A stretch of DNA of 64,000 bases, from contig NRSV01000001.1 of the NCBI GenBank assembly GCA_002286855.1, positions 558,001-622,000 on the forward strand, read 5' to 3'. The notes beneath the pieces were generated by a model that saw only the letters and a list, made by a program, of their open reading frames with translations, searched no databases and had not been told where the DNA came from. Source of the DNA: Bipolaris cookei (lineage: Eukaryota; Ascomycota; Dothideomycetes; Pleosporales; Pleosporaceae). Below are positions 10,543-22,200 of the stretch, piece after piece. A program made the translations under genes and the position numbers. Position 1 is the stretch's first letter, and every line of letters begins with the position of its first letter.

Positions 10543-13328
10543 ATGGCAACTGCAAACCTAGCCAAAGAACGACAGCTTTTACAGCAGGCGGAAAAGGCCC
10601 TATTACATCCAATTCACCCGCATCTGATATCCTACTGCCCTAGTATGGATCTTGTTGCAGTAGTCACGGATGAAGAGAGTCTAGATGTCTACAGAATCAA
10701 CGGCCAAAGAGCTTTTGGTCTGAAGAGAAAGAGCGAGGATGTGTGCGTGGATGCGATGCAATGGGAATTTAACGGCAAAAGTATCGCTATTAGTTGGAGC
10801 GATGGGAGCACAGATCTGATCAGTGCAGAAACAGGCAAGGTTACGCACAAAGATGTCATGCTACCAAGTGTCGAAGAAGGAAGTGGTAGCATGACGGAAG
10901 AAGCTCCAGCACGGGTCAAGTGTATAGGCTGGGGTCTGAACTTCATCAATGTCGATGCTGTAAAAAAGAGGACAGGGTTAATGTCAAAGACGAATGGCGC
11001 CATATCTGAAAAGACTGATGCATTTGGGAACCCTACAACGGAAGATTGGGATGCTTTCAAGAATGACACAACGTTGGAGGATTTCCTGCAACGACAACCC
11101 GACTTCCAAACTTTGGATATTGCACCCGACCTGCCTGATCAACTTGCGATGATGGACACAGAAGCGTTATTACCCAAGCTTCCTGCGATACCGCTCCCAC
11201 CAGCACTACCATTCATGCGCATATCTCAGGCAGATTCTGGTGCGTTTGGTTCTCAAGCCGAGGTGGATTCATTGCTGCATTCACATCACTTGAAGGATCA
11301 TAACTCTGTGGACATGTTCATCCGTTTGTCTGACCGAGGGACCGTACATCCGTCGATATACGATTCGCTAGAAACAGTCAATGTCCAACTACCGAAGGCA
11401 TGGAACACACTGCATATGCCGCTATTACACACAAGCCATCCATACAGCTGTACCCACAGCCTTTTGGTGCGGACAATCTCCGCCGCCTCGCCAGCAAGAA
11501 AGAGTATCGCTTTTGTTCCGCTCACCTTAAACTTCATCCCTACTGCCGGAATCTACCTCCACCTCATAGCCGCAAAAACCTCACAGCTACAGAATCTTCT
11601 TCTATATATCACACAAACTCTGCAACGGGTCAGAGCTTTCTTTAAACACGCGCAAGATTTGCCGCGCAAGTTTATGATGAACATAAGCGAAACACTTGAA
11701 GAGAAAGAGTTGGGCGACCTAGTCACAAATCTGTTCCACATAGCGTGTACAGGGAATTGTAACCCTACAATGAAAGAATGGCTGGTCGACGAGCTAGCAG
11801 AATCAGGCCATAAGCGTTGGGACACGACGGTCATATCATCCTTTACAACACTTCTTGCCCTTCTTCACGAGAACCTCATCCCGGCGTTGGACCGCTGCTC
11901 CATTGTCATATCACGTTTGCGCGGTCTCGCGCAGTTTCATGACCGAGACTGGATCTTCAGCGGACCCATCACCGACTTCTCAGCCCTTCTAGAAACACTA
12001 AAAAATATGAGGCTGCTCGCTCATACCGCCATGCTCTATGCGACAGAAGAGAAGCGCCAATTTCACAGCTTCAGTAAGTGGCTGCGCTTCACTATTGATT
12101 TCCAGGCTACAGAGCCGGAATCTCAATCGCGCATAGAAATGGAACAGCGGGACCCGGGGGTCGACGTATCACAGGTCCTTGCGTATATCCAGTATGGTCT
12201 CACCAAATCTGATGTTGCTCTCTACTTGGGGCCGGAAGCTCAGTTAGATCCCAAAAGTCGAGAGAAGGAGGCAGCTAGTTATGAAGACACAAAGAGGGCA
12301 ATTACGTTGCTGAAAGAAGGCGCGACGTTCAAGGAAGAGGCACTGTGTTTGGAACATGTACTGCGACATTTGGCAACAGGCGTGACAGGCTTGCTAAAGC
12401 AAGTGAGCAAGTGGCAGCAGGCCAATATCCAAATGGACTCGGGGCTTGTTCTCGAAGATATGGGGGCTGAAGATGAGGAATCGAATATTGTTGCGGATAT
12501 GCGAATGGTATCTGAGGTAAAAAGAGTATACCCCAAGTCCAACTTCAACTATGATACTAACTTCTCAAGAAATTTTCTGGCACAGCCTCCTCCGACACCA
12601 TATCGACCTACATCCTATTCTCATCAAAATCTACACCAGCTCACTTGCACCTCCACCGCCTCACCCACGCCCAAAGTATATCCCACCTAGCGCGCGATCT
12701 GCACTCACATGCCATATCCACAGTAGACTTCAGCACTGGAGACGAATCTTCGACCAAGATCCTCGATGCCAAATTCGCAGACGACGATGACTTGCTTGTC
12801 CTCCTGCAACTCTCACCGTCAGATGGCGACCGCAAGATACACTCCAAACCAACCAACATTATCGTCTCTCTGCCTTATACACGGACTACTGTGTCATCAA
12901 CGCATAAGCAGCAGCACCAGCAGCAACATCAAAAAGAACAGCTGATATCATTCACGCCCCTTACTTCCCCCGCTTCAGTCCCGTCTTGCCTTCTTCCTCA
13001 AGGCAAGCCTTTGTCCCTTTCCTCTCGACATACCATCTCTGTGACGCCCGAGGACATAGAAAAGCACACGCGCCACGTATTTGAAGACCGCTTTACGCCG
13101 CTCAAGTTGGTGGTTAACGGGCGAAAGAACAGGAGGGTAATTGTGGTTTTGGGAAGCGACAGGAAGCACTATAGGGTGTTGGATATGGATTACAGTGTCA
13201 AGAAGAAGAGGAAGAAGAGCAAGGCCAGTGCAGATGTAGAGGATGATGACAGTGGTAGTGACCAGGATGGACACCAGGGATACACAAGTCAGCATGTAGA
13301 TGGAGATGTTGAAATGGGTGGGGCATAG
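10543..13328 (+). CDS. APC4: Anaphase-promoting complex subunit 4
   Basis: Two exons, 10543-12516 and 12570-13328, encode 910 residues. APC4 is a scaffold subunit of the APC/C ubiquitin ligase that drives anaphase and mitotic exit in the nucleus. The N-terminus (LISYCPSMDLVAVVTDEESLDVYR, shown here as its WD40 opening LISYCPSMDLVAV) matches the Apc4 WD40 domain. The middle (about 300-560: LARYxRDLPRKF-like helices, MKEWLVDEL, LHENLIPALDR) matches the Apc4 long helical domain. The C-terminus is low-complexity with a KKKRKKSK cluster and an acidic tail, a plausible nuclear signal. The 53-nt intron uses a TACTAAC branch site and an AAG acceptor; without it the frame stops early at about 12690. 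The ATG at 10543 is the first in-frame ATG. Slightly longer than animal APC4 because of low-complexity inserts. Confidence 0.92.
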
Positions 13329-13614
13329 TGCTGTCATGTCAATTTATTACACATTTACCACAAAACCAAGCTCCAACAATCATATCAAGCACACACTTTC
13401 AAAAGTACAGACCAGATGCATTTTTATCGGAATCACATTCCCTAAAGAACCTATCATGCATGCAAGCCACAATAGGGAAAAGCCTAGCTTGCCGACAAGT
13501 TTCCATTTCGTTATAACGCCCGGCCACCCGCACAGAGAGGTATGGAGAGAATAACCGACCGCATCATCGTCGTTCCTGTCGTTGAAAAACGCCACCACAT
13601 CACAAAAAACCACT

Positions 13615-14630
13615 CTAGTCCTTTGTCTTCTGAGTACCACGAAGCAGACCTGTCCTCCGCGCGGCAATGAGACCGGCCTTTTGACCCTGGGTGGCGTATC
13701 GGGAGATGGTCGAGGCTTTACCAATATGCTGGTGGTTACCACCACCGTGGGGATGGTCGACGGGGTTCATGGCAACACCACGAGTCTTGGGCCAGCTGTT
13801 GCGCTTGGCAGCGAACTATGTTTTATTAGCAATCAAACTCATCAATTCGACCAAGATAAGGCGTACCTTGTGCTTGGCGCGCGACGCCTTCATGAGAGGC
13901 TTGTCTGTACGGCCACCTCCAGCGACGATACCGACCATACCACGGCATGAGCTGGGAAGAACCTTCTTGGCACCGGATGGGAGCTTGACGCGGGTCTTGC
14001 CCTCATCGGGGTTGTGGCCAATGACAGTAACGTAGTTACCGGAGGTACGGCCGAGCGCACCACGGTCACCGTTCTTGTCTTCGACGTTGGTGAGGACGGT
14101 ACCTTCGGGGACGGAGTGGAGAGGAAGGACGTTGCCGATGGTGAGAGCAGCGTTCTTTCCGGCGTAGATGAACTTGGGCGGATGTCAGTCTACTGTTCTC
14201 CCCCACGCATGATTCCATATGGAAATTTCCAAATACTGACCTGGCCGGTGTACATTCCCTCGTTGGCGATGAAGGTCTCGGTGTCGTGCTTGAACTTGTA
14301 TGGGTTGCGGAAAGAAACCCTGGCAAGAGGAGCGCCTGTTCAAAAATGGTCAATTGGAGTCTTGAATTCCGCTTTCTAGCACTGGCTACTCACCACGACC
14401 AGAGTCGTGGACGATCTCCTTTACGACACCCCGGATGTATCCATTGCGCTCAGCCTGTGCCCGTTAGCCCTCCGTTCCCAGTGTATGCATATCCAATTTT
14501 GCCATAGGTTGCGGGCGGTGGAACATACGTAGTCGAGCGTGCGGAACTGGGCGGGGTTCTTGTTCAGGCGGGTGTTTGCCGTGAAGATGGATCCGCGACC
14601 CTTACGTTGGTTGCGAATTACCCTACCCAT
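13615..14630 (-). CDS. RPL2: 60S ribosomal protein uL2 (L2/L8)
   Basis: Five exons on the minus strand: 14529-14630, 14394-14454, 14241-14335, 13867-14172 and 13615-13815. The product has 254 residues, exactly the usual eukaryotic uL2 length. It starts MGRVIRNQRKGRGSIF and contains RTLDYAERNGYIRGVVKEI, the GNVLPL core and the peptidyl-transferase-proximal HPHGGGNHQHIG motif with the functionally important histidine. It ends LLRGTQKTKD. uL2 is a core protein of the large subunit near the peptidyl-transferase centre. Introns are 51-74 nt; intron 3 uses an AAG acceptor. Several introns crowd into the 5' half, as in many fungal ribosomal protein genes. It is convergent with APC4, only 286 bp apart. 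Confidence 0.98.
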
Positions 14631-16793
14631 GGCGACGGTGTTGTTGTGAGTAGGAGGTTGTCGTGGGAAATCTCGAAGTCGTCAATGAGCGAGAGAAACC
14701 AAAGTGTGTAGATCCGCTTAGCAAGCCGTTTTGGAACTAGCGTCCACACGGACCTCCAACTCTCGCCTTGTGCCTTTGCGCTGCCATGACGGAGCATCAG
14801 AACATCAAAACAACGATACGTCTTCATTGGGGTATTTTGTCACAAAAGATTTGTCTGAAGGGATGTCTCGGTAGACTGAACGCCTGCCATTCTCTACAAT
14901 ATTTTTGCACACGTGCTCTCTATCTCGAACCGTCATGCTATCTGTGTTTGTAATCGATACAGTGAGAGTCGCACTATCTCACTATTGACTTTGACTGAAA
15001 TGCAATCTTCAGCCAGTAAGCTGCTAATCTGAATGCTTGTTTTCATAGGCAGGGCTGATTGTCATTGCGACTGCTCTACAATCTTCAGAGCCTGTGATGA
15101 TGTTTATGTTACTGCAGGCATCGACACATTGCTATATTGCACAAGCCATTATGGTGATAATATCGCCAAAATCGTTCCCATTTCTGTTGTAAACACAGTT
15201 TTATAGCTTTCCATTGTAAGATTGAAGTATTGGTGGACGTAAATTACCGATTGTGGGCTTAGACACTGCGGTACTCAGCGAATAGAGCCAGGTTAGACTG
15301 CCTGTGTTGACCGACATTGCTGCTATCGCAGCATCCTGTAAAGTAGCAATGAACGATGACTGTGATAAATCAGTATCTGTAGTAGCGCCAGAAACTACAG
15401 GTCCACCTTGTGCGCTGCTTAGGAGCTCAGTGGCGTGATAATGGCCAGCCCTCGAAGACTACTATGACTAGAGCTCTGCACCATCAACACTCTGCCCAAT
15501 CTTTCACCTATAGTCCTTCTGGTCAGTATCAAAGTGACAATATGAATTATTTGAAATTTCATCACTGCATCCCTAGAAATCAGGAGACCTGTGGTGCATC
15601 CTCATTAATGTTTTCATCTCCCATAGCCTTAGTCAGCCAGAGGGGGGGGGGCAAATTGGTCATGGCTCAGGGAATTCAAGGTGCTGATGCACCAAATGAG
15701 AATATTTTCGGGTTCTGTCATTACTTGGCGATCAGGTCATGTACTATACACTGCTGGCGGTGCTTCTGCCATTGCCCAAACAAGAGACCTGTACAACCAC
15801 GACGAAAAGAAGACTTTCACCTCACCATCGCAAAACACATTTAACCAGCCTTAACCTGAACCAACCTCAGCCTCAAATTTCACAACAATGAAACTGTTGA
15901 GGTCAAGTCCTGTTGAGGTCAAGTCCTGTTGACGACGGATGACATGGCGGCACACACACCCCTGCCACATTTATATGAGCCTCCCGTCCCGGATCCCTTC
16001 CACCAAGACTTTATATGTGGTCTTAAGTAAGCAACAGCACAAAAGAACCTATTTGACCACCCCCTCGAGGTATTATAATGCCTGTAAGAGCCGTTGTATT
16101 TTAAAGTTGAGCATTATTTAACCTTAGGAAATTTTTCTTTATGGGTACAATTTGCCCGAACCCGTACTTGGCAAAACGTCCGCCACAAAAGCGTTAGAAT
16201 AGGTGTGTCTTAATATTTGCCCGACAAACTATCCTGCCACCGGCTGTTCAGCCAGCCGACCAACCCAGACTTGTTGAGTAACAATGCTATATCTCCGCCC
16301 ACTACCGCCGACATCCGAGCCCGCGTTCTCTACGGTAATTAGAGTCTCACTGTCACTAAGATGCCAGTCGCTAAGAACATATGCTTTTGTGAAACTTAAA
16401 AAAAGTCACTTTTGTCACGATGAGAAGAGCGAAAGGAAAGATTGGGTGATTTTCGGTTCATAACCGGCATTGCCATTGTCATCCAGACGGAGAGGAACAA
16501 GACAATATGTATATTTGAGCCTGTTTCTACAAGAAACGAACCAAAAAGGAAGTATGTACAAGTCAGGGTGTGTCAAGGCCCTGACAAAACAAGAAGAATA
16601 AACACCAACGAATCAAGCAACAAAAACAACAGTACTGCTAATTCAACCACCCCCCTGAACCACCCCAAAGCCCTTAGCATCCTTCTCTCTAGGAGAGATA
16701 TGATTGCGCAAGCCTGTTTCATACCCCTCAACCCCGTCAGATGAAACGAACCCCCTGGTTCATTCGCGACTCCTCAAACAACGGGCCCACAAT
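14631..16793. other. Gene-poor intergenic region, about 2.2 kb
   Basis: Lies upstream of uL2 and downstream of the xylanase. Contains the uL2 promoter, a run of ten G (15642-15651), a 16-bp tandem duplication (15895-15932) and AT-rich stretches. Short open frames show no domain or codon signal. No tRNA-like cloverleaf recognised. It may hold old, unrecognisable repeat DNA. Confidence 0.5.
15895..15932. repeat. 16-bp tandem repeat, 2.4 copies
   Basis: The unit tgttgaggtcaagtcc is repeated twice perfectly, followed by a partial third copy (tgttga). Isolated in gene-poor DNA. Confidence 0.85.
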
Positions 16794-17543
16794 TTAAGCA
16801 GAGGAGACAGTGTACTGGGACTTGCCAGCGGCGTTGCCCCAGCCCTCAGTGCTGATGGTCTGGTAGTCCATCTGGTTACCAAGGGTCATGCCGAGCTTGG
16901 CCCAGGCGTCGAAGTGGCACTTGGTGGTGATGGTACCACCGGTGGAGCGCTTGCTAACGCGGTTGCTGATGTACTGGACGAAGGTGGTCGTGCCGACGAT
17001 GGAGGGCTGGTTCACCTGGGTGTGCTTCCAGATGTCGTAGACGGAGCCGTCGCAGGTGACTTGGCCCATCTTTTGGCCTTGAGCAGAGCCAGAGCCGCCG
17101 GAGGTGAAGTCTTGGATGTAGTACTCGACGAGCTTGCTGCCGCGGGTCCAGCCGTAGAGAGCGACAAGGACAGTGCCGGACTGGGCCTGAGTGGAACCCT
17201 GGTACTTGACGGTCCTGAAAGAGCGGAGTTAGTATTGATTGAACTGGGCCCAGAACACTTTGTGTCTCTGTGAAGACAGGCACGGGCCTTACCTGGTGGT
17301 ACCTTGCTTCCATCCCTTGCCAAGGACGAAGTCCTGGGCGCCAGAGAAGGTGACCGAGTAACCGTTGCTAGTGGGGTTGTACTGAATGTTGCCACCAGTC
17401 TTGTAGTTCTGGTTGTAGTCCTGGCGGGCAGCCAATTGCTTGGGGGTAGCGGAGAGCTCGAAGTCAGGGACATCGGCGACGGGGGCGGCGAAGGCAGAGC
17501 CAATGGCGGAGAGGCCGAGGAGGACAGAGGTGAAGGCAACCAT
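16794..17543 (-). CDS. Endo-1,4-beta-xylanase, GH11, secreted
   Basis: Two exons, 17293-17543 and 16794-17214 (intron 17215-17292), encode 223 residues. It hydrolyses beta-1,4-xylan outside the cell. The N-terminus MVAFTSVLLGLSAIGSAFA is a signal peptide, followed by a short propeptide ending near AARQ. The rest is a single GH11 beta-jelly-roll. Visible hallmarks are YGWTRGSKLVEYYI with the nucleophile Glu114 and ISTEGWG with the acid/base Glu207; the 93-residue spacing is normal for GH11. Asp71 in the QDFVLGKGW motif sits where acidic-pH GH11 enzymes carry Asp instead of Asn. No carbohydrate-binding module. A TATA-like sequence lies about 190 bp upstream, consistent with an inducible promoter. 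A GGCTAA (XlnR/Xyr1-type core) occurs at 18413, rather distant. Confidence 0.96.
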
Positions 17544-19285
17544 TTTGATAAATTGAAGTTTGTTTGTTTGTGTGTGTGTGTGTGTGAGAGAGAGAGGAAA
17601 GAAGCTAGTTCTTGGTAGGAATGAAGTGAAAAGAATGAAGTGAAAAGGGAGTGAGAGTGAAGTAAAGACTGCTTGAGTGTTGAAGATGAAAGGCTTGATG
17701 GTGAGCTTATTTGGTCTTGGAAGTCTTGACATATATACTTAAAGACGGTTAAAGAGCTTTGATGCTCACCGCAGGAAACATATTGCGGTTGTTTCACCTA
17801 CTGCCTTGATGGGCCTTTCTTCCCTGTGTCATGGGGCCATCTCACGCCCCTCGTTACCCATGGATGAATCGTATGAATTGTTCTACACTAGTGTCTTGAT
17901 CAATTCGTATCCAATGAACGCAATCGGCCCTGCCCCTGGCCATGATACTATCCCGCATTTCAAGGCGCGTGCCAAGTCGCCATGCCGATAGTTAATCAAG
18001 CTCCATCACAATGATGCATCCTTCATATAGACTTTTGTGGGGAAGCAGCGCGGTGAGTGGTGCAGCAGTGCAGGGTCTGTCGTGCTTATTTACCTCGGCA
18101 AAAGGCTTGGGCAGGCTTGGATCGCTTGTGTTTCCTTGTCGATGAAAAGGATGTACCGGTGGGTATAGTGTCATGCACTAACAGGTTGTTTGTAAATGAA
18201 ATATGGACGCGCCTGGTTTGAGGTAAGTGGCAGTGCGCCATGAGTGCCTATGCCATTGCGCTGGAACGGGAGACCCGTCGCGCAACCTTCTCGGTACTTC
18301 ACCGGCCTACGTAAGATACTACAATATGTACACCGTCCGTGCCCTTCTACTACGGCTATTCGAAATACAGTGCGTAAACCGGTTGACAGCACTGGCGTCT
18401 GGCCAGGTAGATGGCTAAAAACCGTCGGGTCTGTTAGGGTACAAGATGTAGTTAGTCACATGTAGCCTTGGCTGTAACAAGACAACGCAATCCAGCGCTC
18501 TGTGCAATCCAACAGTCACTGCGCCTCCCCCATCGAGGCAACAACGCAATGCGCCTGTGGACAGTTCTCATACATTGGCCAGTATTCTTTTCATGTTTCT
18601 CAAACACTGCGGGCTCTTGTGAATATGAAACGTTGATATACCACAAGCTATGATGCTTCCAGAATATAGTACTGCATGAATCGCGCTCGGCACACAACGC
18701 CCTAAGCAGACTAGCATGGTCGATGAAAGCTCTAACAGAACCTAAATACGGATCTCTTTTCCTTATATCGGCAGGATAATCGGGTTCAGCAGTCAAGTTT
18801 GGGTAGACACGGCTGTAGGGCGGTCGGATGTGTGTAAATCGTTTGACACGCATGAAACTGGAATTCCCCCGCTCTAGAAATATCGCTAATTTCCGACGTT
18901 CTTCTCTAATCTGTTCGCGGCTTATGCCTAAGCTCCTTAAGGGGCTGATTTATGTGTTCTAGACTCTACGCTATCTTCTCAATTGTTGCCAGTACGGATT
19001 TACATACGTCTACCTTCCAGCCTGTGATGATTCTGAAGCAAATGAATTGAAAAGTCCCGCGGCTACGACGTAACCGATGACATCGATCTAATAGGTCAAT
19101 CCGCAACGACGCCGTGAAACCGCCACGCAAGCCCCGGGCAAACATCGCCTGATATATGCAAGCATAATGAATATGCATAAAGAACTGAAAAATCCGACTA
19201 TGCCGGCTATTTGCCAAAAGCCTATTGAAGAGAAACGCCACGGTGAACAACGCAAGCCTCCATCTATCTTTCGCGAAACCCCGCT
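17544..19285. other. Xylanase promoter region and gene-free DNA
   Basis: The proximal 200 bp contain a TG-rich leader and a TATA-like box at 17731. A single GGCTAA core (18413-18418) and scattered GTGGGG-type CreA-like hexamers occur but are too short to be convincing alone. From 18500 to 19285 I see nothing coding; the far end is the 3' flank of the gelsolin gene. Confidence 0.5.
17731..17738 (-). promoter_or_regulatory. TATA-like box of the xylanase gene
   Basis: Minus-strand GTATATAT, about 190 bp upstream of the xylanase start codon; this would give a leader of roughly 150 nt. Confidence 0.5.
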
Positions 19286-22200
19286 TTACCGCCGCGTACT
19301 CTCGATAGCCTTCTCCAAGCCAACAATCCTCAAGCTCTTCCCTCTCCCGAGCTTTCCGCTCATGAGACCCGCTGCGGGAATAAGTTTGTCGTCCCAGTGA
19401 CGGAACAGAACCTTCATATCGCGAGGAACACCTTCTAGTACAACCGTGGTGACGGGCATAAATGGGCGGTCTTCTTCTGAGACGGCGAGCATACCGTACG
19501 CTTGCGCAAATATGAGAGCAGTAGAGAATGCGGGCGCTTGACTGCGGGACAAGGGGCCAACGATACTGATATATGTTAACATCCATCCGCATATATGATA
19601 TCCGTGTCACGGCTGATAGGCAAAAGCAGGATGACTTACATGTACATCTCAAAGAAGGCATCAAGTATATAGATGTTTTCCGGCTCCAGGTCTCTCTGCG
19701 AGAAAGGCATGATCTCTTTGATCTCCGTCTTGATAGTACCCTGAGGTGATTTGGGCGTGAGTGGCGTCTGTGGCCTTTGTTCAGCAGCGTTCCAAGACGG
19801 TCTTCGTAGCAGCGGCGCGAAAAAAGAGCTGCTCACCTGGAGTGCTTGGCCCCAGCCTGCTTGTTGGCTGGTCGTTTGTTCGATCTTGTAGAGACGCGCC
19901 CGATATTTGTCGCAGGTGGCTTTGTAGCGCCAATGGTCTGCGGAGCGAGGGATGGTAGGGCCTTTCGAAGGGACTGGCGAAGGTGGGAAGGTTTTGTTGA
20001 GAAAGTCATGGGGTTCGGCTCCTTCGTCGATTTCGTTGTAATCGCCAGTAGGTGCCAGGTCCATACCCATTAGACGTGCACCAGACAGCTCCTCAGCGGA
20101 GCATCCACGACCCTTCCACAGATAAACTTTACCTGCGGAGGTGGAGATCAGGTAGGGAAATGCCGAGCAGAGACTCTTGAGTGAGAAGTCGACTTCGTCA
20201 AATGCAAGGTGCCCAATATGACGACGACCACATAGCATAAACTCTTTTGATCCTGGCTTTACACCACGCCTGGTGATGACAATGCCACCTAGAGCTTCGA
20301 AAAAGTTTGGTGTCTCCTGTCCTTGCCGAATGACCAACAGCCGTCCTTGGCTCTGACGTGCGTGGCTCTTTGCAAATATTTGCACATCTTCTATTGTAGG
20401 CTCTGGTACACCATTGCCAGCCCATAGGTAGACATCGGTATTTCTGGTTCCCTTGGAATCTTCGTAGACATGTGTACACATATACATTGAGTCCTGGAAC
20501 AAGATATGCTCCTCCTGTGCTGGAATAGGCGAAAGCTTTCCATCACTTGTCACTTCGTCTATCTGCTTGCGTACAGTGCGGATCTTTCCTGTGGGGCCAA
20601 AGTCAAATGGCGGCGACTTGAGAATGTGCATTGTGTCGATATGCTCTGGTAGCTGGCCTTCTGTTACTGGGTCTTCGTCAAAGAAGTCTGCAAACATGCC
20701 ATCATCCTTCTTTGGGGTTGGCGATGTGATGGGAGGCTCAGAGAATGGCCTGTTTGCGCTTCTTGGTGGTGACATTGGTGTACTCTTAGGCAGCTGAGAG
20801 AGTGATTCTCGTGACCGAGATGCGACCAGTCCACCTAAGCTTCCCAAGCTGAAGCCCAGCCCCACAGGTTTTGGCTTTGTAGGTAGTGTTTTCGCTTCAC
20901 CAGGAGACTGAGAGTCAGCTTGAGGGAGGCCGGGCAGAGCCTTCGAATTCACCTCAGAACGAATTAAACCAGCATCCTTCATTGCAGCTTGTTCATCTGC
21001 TTGTGTAGGAAGTATGATTGGTGACTTAGCTCCCGTTGGCACAGGTGATGAAGATGCAGACGATCTGCCCCACAAAGCGCTAGCACTCTTGACTGAAAAC
21101 GTTGTCTTCTCAGGCAACGAATCATCCTTGGCTTGCGAAATCTCGACATTGGGGGTTGAGATTTTCTTGAGTGGTGTCGACTTGGGACTCTCTGTTGTTG
21201 ACTCGGGGGGTAATGTGGGCAACGGTCGCGAAAATCGAGAGTGAGGAGATGGAGAAGATGGCGTCAACTTTGGTGATTCAACCTGTGTTGGTAATGGGGA
21301 CTTTTGTGTTGGAGTGTTTTGCGACCCAGACACCCGCCTCTCCGCTTCCAGAGATGCAGGTTTCTTTGGAATGACTGGTGACGAAGGCTTGGATGAGATG
21401 ATAGATTCTGGTCTAGGCGAGGCTTTGGGCGTCGTTTGAGATCCGGAGATCCTCTCTGGCTTCTTCGGGAGCTCAGGGGTAGGGGATTTTCCAAAGTTTC
21501 CAGAAGATACACGTGGTGATTTAGCTGGTGGAACAGGCTTTTCGGTCGCTGACTGCCCGGCAGGCGTCCTCGCTACTGGTCGCTCCTCTGGTTTTCCGTT
21601 AGTCTTAGGAGGCTCAGAGCTAGAGAGGACAGGCTCGGAATTCACCAAAGGCAGAGCAGCAGCAGCAGTAGGCACTTCCTCTTGAGCCTGTTCCGACTCA
21701 ACAGCCGCCTTTTTTGAGGCCGGTGCCCTTCGCTTAGGTCCACGGGCGCGACCTTTGGTCATATGTTGTAGTTCTGGCGCAGGTCCGGTGTTTCTTTCTT
21801 GCGCCGGCCTGGTAGTTGACCCATCTACCTCAGCACTTGATGTAGATTTGTCGGTCGCTTGAGAAGGCGGGCCTCGAGCGAGCATACCGGCTAACGCAGG
21901 GTTGAAACGATTCGCAAGCTTGCCAGACATGGCTGGCTCTTTCTTGGTAAATAAAGGCGCAGGTTGCGCAGACTGCACAGACTGCACAGACTGAGCAGAC
22001 TGAGCAGTCTTGTTGTCAGGCATAGGCCGAACTCCAAGACTCTTCCTTCTGGCGAGAGCTTCCGGCATAGGCTCCTTCTCTTTAGGTGGTGCCATAGCTC
22101 TGGCTTCACTATCTCTGCGTTGCAATCCTTTCTGCTTAGCGATAGCCTCCGGGACAGGAGCAGAAGGCCTTGAGCTCTCTGACTTCTTCAGCACAGACCC

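Noticed and set aside
16704..17273. Long plus-strand open frame across the xylanase gene
   Set aside because: It is the antisense of a strongly supported GH11 gene; its composition mirrors that gene.
18413..18418. GGCTAA as a proven XlnR/Xyr1 site for the xylanase
   Set aside because: Single short hexamer about 870 bp from the start codon; not enough to call an operator.
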